Positions 26,801 through 34,805 of a stretch of 64,000 nucleotides of DNA are shown here, piece after piece. The translations under genes and the position numbers were made by a program. Origin of the DNA: Megamerina dolium (taxonomy: Eukaryota > Arthropoda > Insecta > Diptera > Megamerinidae); assembly GCA_963854835.1 (NCBI GenBank), contig OY978525.1:62563355-62627354 (forward strand), written 5' to 3'. The notes under the pieces were generated by a model. It was given only the letters and a program-made list of their open reading frames with translations. It was not told the origin of the DNA and did no database searches. How positions within the stretch are numbered: position 1 is the first letter of the stretch; every line of letters begins with the position of its first letter.

Positions 26801-29800
26801 CTATAGTTTGATTGCTTGCATACCTTTGTGCAGGTGGCTGAGCTGAGAGCTAATGAGAGCAGCTGGTTGAATTTTTCGAGTGCTGAGTCTACATCGTGTC
26901 CATTTCTTAATACAGTACTCAGAGGAAGATGGGAATTTATATATTTCTTGAATTTTAACCAGTCTATTTTCTTTCTAACGCAATTACCTTGGGGGCTTGG
27001 TGATTTTATAGATATTACCGTGGGTGAGTGGTCAGATGATAGATCATAATTACACTCTGTGGAGATATTTTCCATCTGCAAACCTTTGGCGACTCCAAAG
27101 TCTATGAGATCGGGTATTTTCCTCTTGTCCGTCGGCCAATATGTCGGTTGACCATTTGAAATAACATCGTAGCCGTGGTTAGTGATGATTGAACATAACA
27201 TAACATAACATAAAATTCTTTATATTGCTGTTCGGTAATACTTAATAAGCTTAGAGATGTATTCTTCCAGACATATAGATGTTGCTTGCAAGTAGACGCT
27301 ACTGAAATCTTCGAGAACATGATGTTTTATTCTGCTTTTTATCAATATGGCAGTTCCTCCGCGTGCCTTACCATGCGGATGATTTGTGGTGACATTTAAT
27401 AAACAACATTCATTGTACAAAACACGTGTTCGTTTGATGTTGAAATTTTAACATGGAGCAAAGAAAGAAAAAAGTCACACAGCACCCATTGTTCGTCAAT
27501 TTTTGGCTCGGAATCAGGTCTGTGTGTTGAATCACCCGCCGTATTCACCTGATTTGGCACCGTGCGACTTCTTTTTGTTCCCAAAACTGAAATTGAAGTT
27601 GAAAGGATGCTTTTTTGATGACATTCAGACCATACAACTGGCTTCGACGAGGGCACTGGAGGCAATTCCGAAAAATGAGCTGGAATACGCATTTGAGTCA
27701 CTACGATGTAACAAGTGTATTGAATCAGGAGGAGAATATTTCGAATAAATATACCGAAAAATCAGCAGATATCGTGTTTTTATTGTGTTTTCTAGAGGCA
27801 ATCTTAATACAAAATTGCCGCACCGTGTATATACGTAATAATTTCGGTTGTTCTTGTTAAAGGTATTTTTCTATTACGCTGCAAATGTGTAACAAGGCCG
27901 CTTGTTTTGTCGCAATACAATATGAAATTATTTTGTATGCAGTAATATACATCTGTATATAAGTTAATTTGTCACTCGCACGATGTGAAATACGTATGCA
28001 CGAATGTGTGTATGTAGGTACGCCAGTGAGCAAGTGTTATGTATATGGTGATTATATTATACCACTACAGAATGTAGGGTTAATCGTAGAACCGATCATT
28101 AACGAGCACATCTTCGATGAGTGTACCGTCACCTCAGTCCAAACAAGATAAACAGGGAGCCATAACCTGTTTCGTAAAATGTCGATACCTGTCCCAAGTC
28201 AACTACAGCACGAGGTGTGAAGGTCGGGGTTTATTTTTGATATGTGTTATTGCCGTTCCAGGGACCATACTGCTTTTCGGTGAGTTATTTTTGGTATTTG
28301 CATCTGCCTCGTGTTTGCTTTGCAAGCTGCCTCACAGTTTGTTCTCGACTGGATGCATTTTCCAACCTATGTAGCAGAGAGCGGAGTATGAAAGCTTTTA
28401 CAGGAACTCGAATCGTGAAAGCTTGCGAAGCCATTTGTACAAAGTTTGTACCTCTTCACGGCATTTTATTGATCACCCACTGATAGCTTCAAGAAATCTT
28501 GACTATTTCTCAAAGGATGTGTCTTTTGATACAATGTAACGCGTGCCTTTTGTTTGCAGCTGAGGTATTACTCAGTCTGCCAGGATGGAACCCGAGAGCA
28601 GCGTAAAACTCTTGTTGTAGAAGGAGGACCGAATTCCACACGATTGTCTATTGACAATCAATTCACCGACACTAGAAGAGTGTTCGGCTCGGTACAAATG
28701 GAACTACTACTACTTTGTTTTATTTTCCTTTCTTTCTTTCTTCTTTACAATTTTTCACTACAATTTCAACTCTTTACTCTATACCTAACTGGAATACCTA
28801 ACTTTACTTATGAGATGATAATTTATAGGTTTGACCAGTGCCACCTGGTCGCTCCTAATGAATCAGTCGTTTGGCAGATTCGTCTCAGCAGAAGTCTCCA
28901 AGCGACTGATACTTGTGTAGGGTAGCCTGATACAGGGGTCTCCTGTATTCAGCAAATATATATATATATATATGTAGGAACAACCAACGGGGTGGCGGAT
29001 GGCTGCTCCTGGTATATATGGTCGGTCAAAGTGACCCCGGGCAGAGCTGATGGCTCGCAGGCGGCTGCTATAAGCGAGCGGTCGATACTGACAGCTTCGC
29101 TTATAGCAAGAACTGCTTATAGTCGTCTAGCGATTACAGCCCACTCGACTACAAGAGCACTCGTTCGAATAGCAAGCTATTCGAACTGGCCATTTCCAAA
29201 AATTCGCAATGATCGTTTCAACAGTATGTCGGGTTACGACTTACTCGACCAAGCGTTTGTTTTAGGGTTTATTATCTTTTTTTGTCATGCCTTACGTTGG
29301 CAAGTCATACACCTTTAGTACATATCTATCTATAAAGCATTTAAGAATTATGTAGTGTAAAATTCGTATTATGCTACATTTTACGGACAGTGAAAATTCA
29401 TTTGATTGTTTCTTCTTTCTCTGTCGTCATAGTGTTTGACTGCACGAGTATGTGTATGTGTGTATATTTCTGCTGATATTACTGTATGATGACAATAAGG
29501 GGAATAAGAAGAATCAAATGAACTTCTCTATGATACACATATTTTACTATTGTTTGTTTATTGTTGGTACGTTGAATATTTTATTGTTTTATAGAGCGTA
29601 TGTAGGTAGGTGTGTAAAAGGTTGTAACAGACTTAGTTTTTGGTCTGTTACAGCAATGAGCAGTGATGTTCCCGTGATATGTGTGAATATTCTGAGAATT
29701 CACCGGAAGGTTATTTGGACGTCATGATAAAGATTTAACTTTGAGCCGTCATAATTTGCGTACTTCTCCATCTGGACAACCATATATATTATGTACAAGA

Positions 29801-32800
29801 ACATTGTCTATTGAAATTTAATATAGCTCCCATGCAAAGTCGTGAAGTTTTTAAATATTTTCAACCACCATAAATTACGTGGTCTTATGTCTATACCAGT
29901 GATTGGCATTTTTTATGTGGCCATTACAACCGAAAATCGATTTAAGCCAAATCTAGCATGCTCCACCAGCCAGCTCTTTCCTCCATCGTCCACTAGCGGG
30001 TTTCGAATATGGCAGCTTCTTGGCCAGAGGGTGTTCTTCCTCGCTCCACATGACCTAGCCGCGCAGCCGCTGAATTTTAATGCGCTTTACTATGTCAGTA
30101 TCGGAATACAGCTCATAGAGCCCATAGTTGTACCTTATTCGATACTCGCAACCAACCCAAATAGGTCCAAAGATCTTGCATAGGGCTTTTATCTCGAAAA
30201 CTCCAAGCATTCTATCACCGGAGGTGGAAATTATACAAGCTTTGGCGCCATATGTAAGGACAGGCATGATGAGAGACTTGTAGAGTGTGATTTTCGTAGA
30301 TCGAGAGAGTGTCTGACTTCTCCAATTTCGAATCAGGTTGTTAAGCATATGCTTCAATCTTCCACACAGTACGCTTAATAGAACCTTGTATGCGATGCTA
30401 AGAAGACTTATTCCACGGTAGTTGGCGCATATTGTGGGGTCTCTTTTCTTATGTACGGGACGGAGAAAACTGAGCCTCCAATCATCCGGCATGCTTTCAT
30501 TCGGTCATATGCCGCATATAAGCTGGTGTATGCTGGAGAGCAGCTGATCGCCTCCGGTTTTAAACACTCGGCAAGCAGGCCAAAAGCACCTGCAGCTTTG
30601 TTACCTCGTCATGGTCGGATGGTGGAACATCTACACCATCCTACGTGATTGGGGAGTTCGAGAGATCTCCTCCACTGACAGGACTGTTCGAGGCGTCGCC
30701 GGGATTTATCCCGCCACTCAGGCACTTGATCTTCTCATAGAATTTTCGAGTCTTATTCTTGTCTCCACAAGAGACAAGAATGCAGATACCAAGCTCCTTC
30801 ACAGCTCGCGTATCTGCACGCAGGGTTTTTCGGTAGGCGGCTTCTTTCTCTGCGGTAGCGTCGCGACATTCCTGATCATACCACTCATTCCTCAGAGGGA
30901 GTGGGATATATGTCTCCACTGTGCGCATGTATCACCAAGAGGGGGAGTGTTCTCTATAAGCAGACTCGATAATAGAGTGGTAAAAGCATTTGCTGTCTCT
31001 GGTGATTGCAGCTTATTGACGTTAAGCTTTGTCTGTCTGAGACTTCGTTTGTTCTTTGCGACACATAAACGTGTTCACACCTTAGTCGAGTAGCTGTTGG
31101 CACCACGGATCGAAACCACGTCCATAACACGAAGTATGCCATCCGTCAATCATCACGTCTTGGTTTTTCGTTCGTTGATCTGGAGACAACCACGTCGCTT
31201 TATGGGGGCCGTGATACTGAAATCTGGTACCACTAATTATCATGTTTCGTGCTTCGGCGAAGGTAATCAGCCTCATTCTGGCATTGAAGTCGCCAAGTTC
31301 GATTTTGATATCTTGGCGAGGGCAGCGGTCAAGAACTTCTTCGGGGCACTGAAAGAAGCTCTCTTTGGAAGAAACATCCTTCTCATCCGTCGAAGCGTGG
31401 GTACATATTAGGCACATGTTAAAAAATTTTGCCTTAATGCGAATTGTTGCCAGCCCTCGTTCACAGGTGTGAACTATGAACGAAGATGTCGTAGTCTCTT
31501 ACTGAAAACAAATCTACATTCGAGTGTGTGTGTGTGAGTTTGTGATTCGGACGTCAACTGTAATATATATCACAGGATGTTCTTTTAGAGCAACCCTGTC
31601 CATTCATAATATATCCTGAAGTGCGGCAATGTCAGCCTTGTATTTTTCGAAGACATCAACCGGCTGTAGAGAGGCACTTTCCCTATGGAGGGACCGGACA
31701 TTCCAGGCGCATATCCGTAAATCGTGGTCCTTATTTCGTTTGCGGGTGTCGTAAACAAATGGGGTAGTCCTTATCTGAGACACGGTTGGTTATTCCCTGG
31801 GGGAAGTTTGTATGTAGTGGGTCCCAAGCCCAACGCACAACCTCTAATCTAGAGGTTGTGTGAGTGAATTGACTTGCGATGACTTCAACAATCAACATCA
31901 CGCGTGGCTGTTCCGCTTTGTTTTTTGAATGCAAAGATTTCTTGCGTGTCCGTCGGCCAATATGTCGGTTGATATTCGTATATGAATTGGTTTGATACTT
32001 ATTTGGAATTGCAGAGAAGAATTGTGTTGCATCAATATTTTGTCTCTTACTTGAGTTGGCTATCTGAGTTTGCTCAACTGGTTTTAGAGGTTGATTGCTA
32101 GCGGAGAAATTTAGCTTTAGGGTTGTATATACTGGGCAACCTCTATAATTTGCGATGTGATTACCTCCACAATTGCTGCATTTTTTCATGCTAGCATCGC
32201 CTTTAGATTTTGGGCATATGTTTGATTTATGGAGATCTCCACAAATCACACAAACAGCTGGCAGGGTACAATATGTCTTAGTATGTCCAGTTCCAGGACC
32301 AGGAGGTCCAGTTCTCTTATGGGGTTCTTCGATTGTGATTTTGCGATGCAATAAATATCGAATTTTATATATGGGGTGTACTTCACCTTTTTTTAGGGGT
32401 TTTGTTTCAGGCTGCAGCTCAATACGATATAACGGTTGAGGTATATTGCTCTTGTTGAGAATGTTGAATACTGTTTTGGCTTGAAACCCTTCTTCCTGAA
32501 GGGCAAGTTTGATTTCGTTAATGTCAACGTTGGGTTCGACGCCTTTGAGTACTACGATTAAGCCCTTACTACTTTTTAGCTGATATGTGTAGTAATTCTT
32601 TTTTACAGCATCAAATTCCGCAATTACTTTGCGATAATGAGTTTCGCTATAGATTTGCACTTTCGTTTCCTCAATTTGGCCTTTGCGAATAGGAACAACG
32701 TGGAAATTCTTTGGTCCTATAAGACTTGTAATTCTAGAAATCAACTTGTCTGAGTTGCGTTCTCTTAAGAATATCGGTGGGGGTTTGAAATTTTTCTTGG

Positions 32801-33964
32801 AGATAATATTTTCGTCACTTTCATCACCTGTAAGCAAAGCGTATCTATTTTCCGAACTAATAGGGGCAGTGTTCTGCTTTTGAATTTTTGTTGAATTCAT
32901 TTGTTTTGAATTTTGTGGACTTCTTTTTCGCTTTACTACAGTAATGTAGCGATCAATTCCACTTTGAACAGCAACTGGTTCTTTATTAGTCATCGCACTA
33001 GTTTCTTTAGCTACTGGGTCATGTACTTCAGTAGAAAGGCCGTTATTTGTTTGCTTTGATGTTGTAGCTGTTGGTGTTACAGCAGGAGAAGCGCATTGTA
33101 CACTCCACGGTATAGAGGGAGATAGTATATCACGAGAGAACAAATTATTTTTTTTGTCTGTATTTATTGTTGTTGCAAATTTTGATGTAGTGTTAGAGTG
33201 AGGAATATGTACAGGCAAAAGATTTGCACTGTTACTTTCACTTGTGCAGTGTGTATCAACAGTTTTTTTTGATAATGCACTTATCGGGGGGGTTTGCGCG
33301 GGTGATTGCAAATTATTGTTTACACACACATTAACAGGCGATTGCCGTTGCCGGAGAGGAGAGCGCTGAACACTCATATTATAAACAAAATGTTTGCAAA
33401 CGATATTATTTTGTTTATTTTTTTTTCTAAAAAAAAAAAAAAAAAAATCACCGAAATAACTCACTGAGTTTCTTAGCGTCTTTTCGCAAAATATTAAAAT
33501 TTTTTTTTTTTACCGAAAACAATCACTTTTCCGACTCTATCAAACACGTCCACTCTTATTGGTGACTTTCACGGAAATACATCATGCTTGAAAATACTTC
33601 TGGTGACATGCAATGCCTTTTGTCAGCAACATGCTCAATAAAAAAGTCGACTTCTTTTTTCCTTTTTTTGATATATCGCGTATTAAATAAAAGGAACGTC
33701 GCGAAATAATAAATGGTATTTGTCGAAATTCCAGCCTTCAAGGCAGACAGACCGTAATTTAGTAATAAATGCAATTGGACTGTCAATAACTTTAATGGTT
33801 ATTGTAGGAATAAATGTAAATTAAAGGTTTTCTTCTGTATTTAGATTGCTGGATGTCGATCGGACCAACAACATTTGCTGCGTGTGGACACATTTCAGAT
33901 GAGCGATATGGGAACTTATCATCATCGTAATGGTATAAAAAAAGAGCGTAAAAAGGATGCCCCG
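11723..33964 (+). CDS. Ferric-chelate reductase 1-like gene (DOMON plus cytochrome b561), partial, five exons
   Basis: This is the one host gene recognised. Exons are 11723-11879, 11932-12158, 12217-12460, 12527-12639 and, across a 21.2-kb intron, 33845-33964. All junctions have GT/AG and the reading phase is continuous. The encoded segment holds the end of a DOMON domain and a multi-helix cytochrome b561 core, the FRRS1/SDR2 arrangement, a membrane protein thought to move electrons across the membrane for ferric reduction. Likely heme-ligand His residues appear in LLRLHGAFMV, WHRVC and AHWLVGNLAH. The reeler and first DOMON exons and the last exon were not found, so both ends are missing. 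Drosophila CG8399 is the presumed fly counterpart, from memory. The join to the last exon rests on phase, splice sites and resemblance only. Confidence 0.75.
11932..12158 (+). CDS. Exon: DOMON-to-b561 linker and first membrane helix
   Basis: Follows a TTTTGTAG acceptor only 52 bp after the previous exon and ends before GTAAGT, phase 0. It encodes GVGYHDLGR and the helix LHGAFMVIAWIGTTSLGIVL with a candidate heme-binding His, then KQTWVGKQSYGKDQWFV. Confidence 0.85.
12217..12460 (+). CDS. Exon: central cytochrome b561 helices
   Basis: Starts at TGG after TTTCATAG and ends one base into a codon before GTATGT. It encodes WHRVCMVTTWSL, a second helix with LGTITTILAFIQPIGALFRP and NWAHWLVGNLAHILA, which carries two more His residues in the positions expected for b561 heme ligands. 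Confidence 0.85.
12527..12639 (+). CDS. Exon: further b561 helix
   Basis: Follows TTTACAG and ends before GTGAGT in phase 0. It encodes VTIFFSVELAKAELPEW and the helix ILVAYVIFNVIVHLIYS. The donor at 12640 opens the very large TE-filled intron. Confidence 0.8.
12763..13005 (+). repeat. tRNA-derived SINE, 5'-truncated copy
   Basis: Matches the body of the complete SINE at 58791-59152 from the CCCACCTGTCGGCAAGC block through AGTGATGTCACAAG and the 3' end near CAAGTGCCACATAT. The tRNA-like head with its promoter boxes is missing. Confidence 0.7.
13130..13280 (-). pseudogene. Ty3/gypsy integrase zinc-binding (HHCC) fragment
   Basis: One minus-strand frame reads NKFYYPNYIKKITKIVNEC, then ELCNRCKTDHIPYKMPF. 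This is the CxxC half of the integrase HHCC module and the linker to the catalytic core of gypsy-group elements. The two His residues and the D,D,E core are absent. Confidence 0.6.
13290..14880 (+). mobile_element. RTE-like non-LTR element, 5'-truncated copy e
   Basis: Matches the reverse transcriptase to C-terminal part of the 1735-4795 copy. Recognisable motifs are ADSLPADLFRTGGDELL, PDDWRLSVLC, GFRPG, HHLFVDYKA and EERMEEHAPV-like C-terminal sequence. Stops occur near 13400 and 13783 and there are frameshifts after 13960; the start replaces the endonuclease entirely. It ends near 14880, just before an opposite-strand piece of the same family. Confidence 0.75.
14925..15110 (-). mobile_element. 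RTE-like element fragment f, tail-to-tail with copy e
   Basis: The block around CCACCAGCGGGTTTCGAATATAA followed by a TAGATAAAGTCCTTAACTAC-like piece is the minus-strand 3' coding region with an internal jump. It directly follows the plus-strand copy e. Confidence 0.55.
15111..15620. other. Intronic stretch without a recognised gene
   Basis: AT-rich. A 24-codon frame at 15301 (MDLVAAWLEENGGDEKIQF) ends at a stop and was not identified. The end of the stretch carries the left copy of the 11-bp target duplication of the next element. Confidence 0.45.
15632..16886 (+). pseudogene. Jockey ORF1 (Gag-like, PRE_C2HC plus CCHC knuckles), copy A
   Basis: ORF1 proteins bind the element RNA. The segment has a PRE_C2HC-like fold (SKGLIVVLKGVEPNVDINE, LYRIELQPE, IYKIRYLLHRKITIEE) and three zinc knuckles in order: CSNCQEYGHTKTYC, CVICGDLHKSNIC and CSNCGGNHTANYRGC. 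A Gln/Met-rich C-terminus follows (16740-16880). The N-terminus is lost to truncation. One in-frame TAA at 16518-16520 replaces the Pro codon seen in copy C; the same frame then runs to the TGA at 16884-16886, which overlaps the ORF2 start as ATGA. Confidence 0.85.
16883..19517 (+). pseudogene. Jockey ORF2 (endonuclease-reverse transcriptase), copy A
   Basis: APE endonuclease comes first: CHWNANGLSQHR, ISETHF, AGDFNAKHTHWGS and SSDHSPTV carry the catalytic Asn, Glu, Asp and SDH residues. Reverse transcriptase follows with SYRPISLLP, QFGFRKQHGT, FLDITQAFDKVWH, GVPQGSVLGPLLY and FADDTAI (the FADD active site). There is one in-frame TAA at 18356-18358 where copy B has Lys. Near 19318 a small deletion shifts the frame, so the last conserved block (NAPWYMRNANIHRDL to 19517) is read in another frame. 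Copy B carries the same shift. Confidence 0.9.
19637..19676 (+). terminator. Poly(A) signal and tail of jockey copy A
   Basis: AATAAA at 19637-19642, then about 20 A residues from 19655. The tail merges with the AA of the right target duplication. Confidence 0.85.
19686..21344. other. AT-rich intronic stretch
   Basis: No gene was identified. About 20010-20150 carries a coding-like stretch on the plus strand (EKSAQILNVCLVHNVEQPF, then LISEEEEATTLNFLGDD) that I cannot assign. On the minus strand near 20960-20860, MWENYKTHIKAKLWRN and DTGGALEEKL weakly resemble a Myb/SANT-like domain. Confidence 0.35.
21345..21405 (-). mobile_element. Short RTE-like reverse transcriptase fragment
   Basis: On the minus strand it reads YQCSFRPGKSTID, the RT motif that is YQCGFRPGKSTID in the 1735-4795 copy. 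Nothing of the family is clear on either side. Confidence 0.5.
21745..22025 (+). pseudogene. Ty3/gypsy pol 3' end (integrase C-terminal region)
   Basis: One frame reads GGDFVVIKNID, KLVPKLKGLYLIHKKLLNDR, YVLRDIENRQTTQIPYD and ACHIRLWK before a stop at 22023. This is the GPY/F-type C-terminal region of gypsy integrase (KLxPKxxGPYxI...DRYxV). A Harbinger MITE sits just after the stop. The family differs from G1-G3. Confidence 0.6.
22047..22574 (+). mobile_element. PIF/Harbinger-type MITE, copy 1
   Basis: A 528-bp non-coding element with about 36-bp terminal inverted repeats starting TAGCCTAGACAG. The flanking trinucleotide TAA is duplicated at 22044-22046 and 22575-22577, the TWA target of the PIF/Harbinger superfamily. 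A subterminal repeat of ACAGACGGCAG lies inside the left end. Confidence 0.85.
22579..23160 (+). other. Possible decayed LTR of the gypsy remnant
   Basis: The segment follows the pol 3' end (interrupted by the MITE), begins TGTTATACCCC, contains AATAAAAC near 23048 and ends near AATCAACCCA, i.e. a TG...CA outline. No second LTR is visible in the window to confirm this. Confidence 0.25.
22604..22685. repeat. 35-bp tandem repeat with CA-rich core
   Basis: The unit consists of a CA run followed by CTCGCGCTCACACATTTATC and is present twice, with the start of a third unit. Confidence 0.8.
23161..24032. other. Non-coding stretch
   Basis: AT-rich with AAATAAT-type short repeats at 23180-23310. No gene or element end was recognised. 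Confidence 0.45.
24033..24560 (-). mobile_element. PIF/Harbinger-type MITE, copy 2 (inverted relative to copy 1)
   Basis: The same 528-bp element in opposite orientation, with TAA at 24030-24032 and 24561-24563. Subterminal asymmetry (ACCGGCGCAC at one end only) fixes the orientation. Confidence 0.85.
25030..27392 (-). pseudogene. Jockey ORF2, copy B
   Basis: Contains most of the endonuclease and all of the reverse transcriptase, including FADDTAI. Lesions: two internal endonuclease deletions (near 27265 and 27192-27213, the latter filled by a pentanucleotide run), an in-frame TAG near 26296, a 1-nt deletion near 25785 and the same C-terminal frameshift near 25220 that copy A has. Where copy A has a stop at 18356, this copy has Lys. 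Confidence 0.85.
27192..27213. repeat. (AACAT)n tract at a deletion junction in jockey copy B
   Basis: Four AACAT units replace about 100 bp of ORF2 that copy A keeps at about 17251-17349. Confidence 0.8.
27435..27748 (+). pseudogene. Mariner transposase C-terminal fragment
   Basis: Reads RQFLARNQVCVLNHPPYSPD, then LAPCDFFLFPKLK with the last catalytic Asp region of DD34D-type transposases, and a C-terminal YAFESLRCNKCIESGGEYFE ending in a stop at 27746-27748. The upstream catalytic residues are missing. Confidence 0.8.
28956..28973. repeat. Short (TA)n run
   Basis: Nine TA units. Confidence 0.9.
29067..29186. other. Cluster of perfect short inverted repeats
   Basis: GCTATAAGCGA at 29067 pairs with its complement at 29097-29107. 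GTTCGAATAG at 29163-29172 pairs with 29177-29186 across a 4-nt loop. A third partial copy of CTTATAG lies between them. Confidence 0.6.
29905..31870 (-). mobile_element. RTE-like non-LTR element, copy g
   Basis: Runs from the 3' end (GTGGCCATTACAACCGAAAA) at about 29912 through C-terminal region, RT piece (PDDWRLSFLRPVHKKRDPTI), linker, and endonuclease (LGDFNARMRLITFAEARNM) to the 5' leader ending near 31865. Central RT with FVDYKAAFD and the YADD box is deleted and the endonuclease is collapsed, but both ends survive. Confidence 0.8.
31950..33465 (-). mobile_element. Jockey-type element, copy C (5' part)
   Basis: Minus-strand copy that supplies the 5' part missing from copies A and B. Its 5' leader carries long A and T runs (33426-33446) and it may extend to about 33540. 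Its 3' part is lost: near 31980 it jumps from ORF1 to a short ORF2 piece equivalent to about 17397-17420 of copy A and then ends. Confidence 0.85.
31985..33377 (-). pseudogene. Jockey ORF1 with intact N-terminus, copy C
   Basis: The likely start is the ATG at 33375-33377 (MSVQRSPLRQRQSPVNV). An upstream in-frame Met at 33464 would add a poly-Phe stretch from the T run and is unlikely. The N-terminal 150 residues are Ser/Thr/Asn-rich and low in structure; then come the PRE_C2HC-like region and the knuckles. The first knuckle is damaged: CSNCQEYGH of copy A is replaced by GPGTGH. After about 31985 the frame runs through the deletion junction into unrelated sequence to 31731. Confidence 0.8.
33466..33844. 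other. Intron end before the last visible host exon
   Basis: Contains T-rich runs and possibly the outer jockey leader. It ends in a polypyrimidine-like stretch and TTTAG. No other feature was recognised. Confidence 0.45.
33845..33964 (+). CDS. Exon: post-b561 cytoplasmic segment of the same gene
   Basis: Exactly 40 codons between TTTCTTCTGTATTTAG-type acceptor and GTAAGT donor, phase 0 at both ends, which fits the phase left at 12639. It encodes IAGCRSDQQHLLRV, TFQMSDMGTYHHR and a basic tail KKERKKDAP. The position after the last loop and the FQMSDM motif resemble fly FRRS1-like proteins. No competing gene model was seen. Confidence 0.55.
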
Positions 33965-34384
33965 GTAAGTTTCTCAAATGATTTTAACTTTGACTGTTTG
34001 TCTTAGAATCAAAATATAATTAAGAATAATATTTTTATTGAAGGATGAAAGACATATTTACCAATAAAATATTAATTTTATGGTCCAGTAGCCCATTTCA
34101 AAGACTTCACTATTCATATTTGAACACATAACGAAATAAACCAAATGGTAGTGAAAATGTGAGGATCACAGTGCCACAGGATATCATTACTCTTATCAAC
34201 AATTTACAACTTTTTCCAAAATAACAAGGTTCTGATAGTTTGAAAGTTCAAACTTTACATCGAAATAATTCTTTAGATGGGTCAAATTTTCTCCCTATCG
34301 CTCCGTTCCCCCTGCAAATCGGCATGTGAAATCATGCGAACCATATGAAACATACTTCTGAGGTATGGGGCGCGTTCAGCAATC
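33965..34384. other. Probable intron after the 33845-33964 exon
   Basis: Begins with a GTAAGT donor. AT-rich with no recognised element. Confidence 0.45.
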
Positions 34385-34798
34385 TTATGGGAAAGATTCT
34401 TGTTTAAATATTAACACTCTACTTTTCCGATATATAGGTAATTTTATCCACTTTTCTAAAAAGTCGTAAAAAAACCCTAAAGTCGAAAAATAACTTTGAC
34501 ATGAATCATAGAGTGATGCTTCCGCTGACAGTATACTCAAGTGGAGGATTATTGTTTTGGGAATCACGAGAGTTGTGATTGAAATTAACTTTCTTGGGTT
34601 GAAAAAAATTTCTAATACTTCGTACATGCTTCTTAAGAATTCATCCAGTTTCAACCAAAGTGGTAGGTTGCTTCTGTAACTGAGGGATTGTTCCCAGAAC
34701 GACAAAGTATCTTGGAATAACTTTGTTAAGCAAATATATTGTAGAATGAGGTCCCAATTTTCAGTATCACACCCTGAGAGGTTAGGTTGGACAGGCAA
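34385..34798 (-). pseudogene. BEL/Pao gag fragment (DUF1759-adjacent region)
   Basis: The first third of the minus-strand frame reads GCDTENWDLILQYICLTKL, then FWEQSLSYRSNLPLW and LDEFLRSMYEVLEI. This fits the BEL Gag pattern L-G-x(n)-W-D-x-L-L-x-x-x-x-x-x-K-L...WE...L..FL..R...LE. The rest of the 137-codon frame is not recognisable. The frame starts eight bases from the left end of the piggyBac element, so that insertion probably cut it. Confidence 0.5.
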
Positions 34799-34805
34799 TT
34801 GTTAA

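Larger units (their letters stand above)
24879..27392 (-). mobile_element. Jockey-type non-LTR retrotransposon, copy B
   Basis: Minus-strand copy with a poly(T) run at 24879-24893 marking its 3' end. It is 5' truncated inside the ORF2 endonuclease (equivalent to about 17045 of copy A). It lies inside the mariner element, so it is the younger of the two. No clear target duplication was seen. Confidence 0.9.
24744..27827 (+). mobile_element. Tc1/mariner-type element split by jockey copy B
   Basis: Terminal inverted repeats share GGTGCG(A/G)CAA and TGTATTAAGA at both ends and are bounded by TA at 24742-24743 and 27828-27829. Removing the jockey insertion (24879-27392) leaves about 570 bp, so the mariner was already internally deleted or was further damaged. 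Only the transposase C-terminus remains. Confidence 0.75.
27828..29904. other. Intronic stretch without a recognised gene
   Basis: Open frames here have no family signature. The stretch holds a short (TA)n run at 28956-28973 and a hairpin-rich segment at 29067-29186; otherwise nothing was recognised. Confidence 0.4.

Noticed and set aside
28554..28925. 123-codon plus-strand frame as a gene
   Set aside because: The middle is a low-complexity Leu/Phe stretch from TTTC repeats and there is no recognisable domain.
33378..33464. Start of jockey ORF1 at the upstream Met at 33464
   Set aside because: It would add a poly-Phe run from a homopolymer in the leader. The Met at 33377 begins the sequence that looks like coding.
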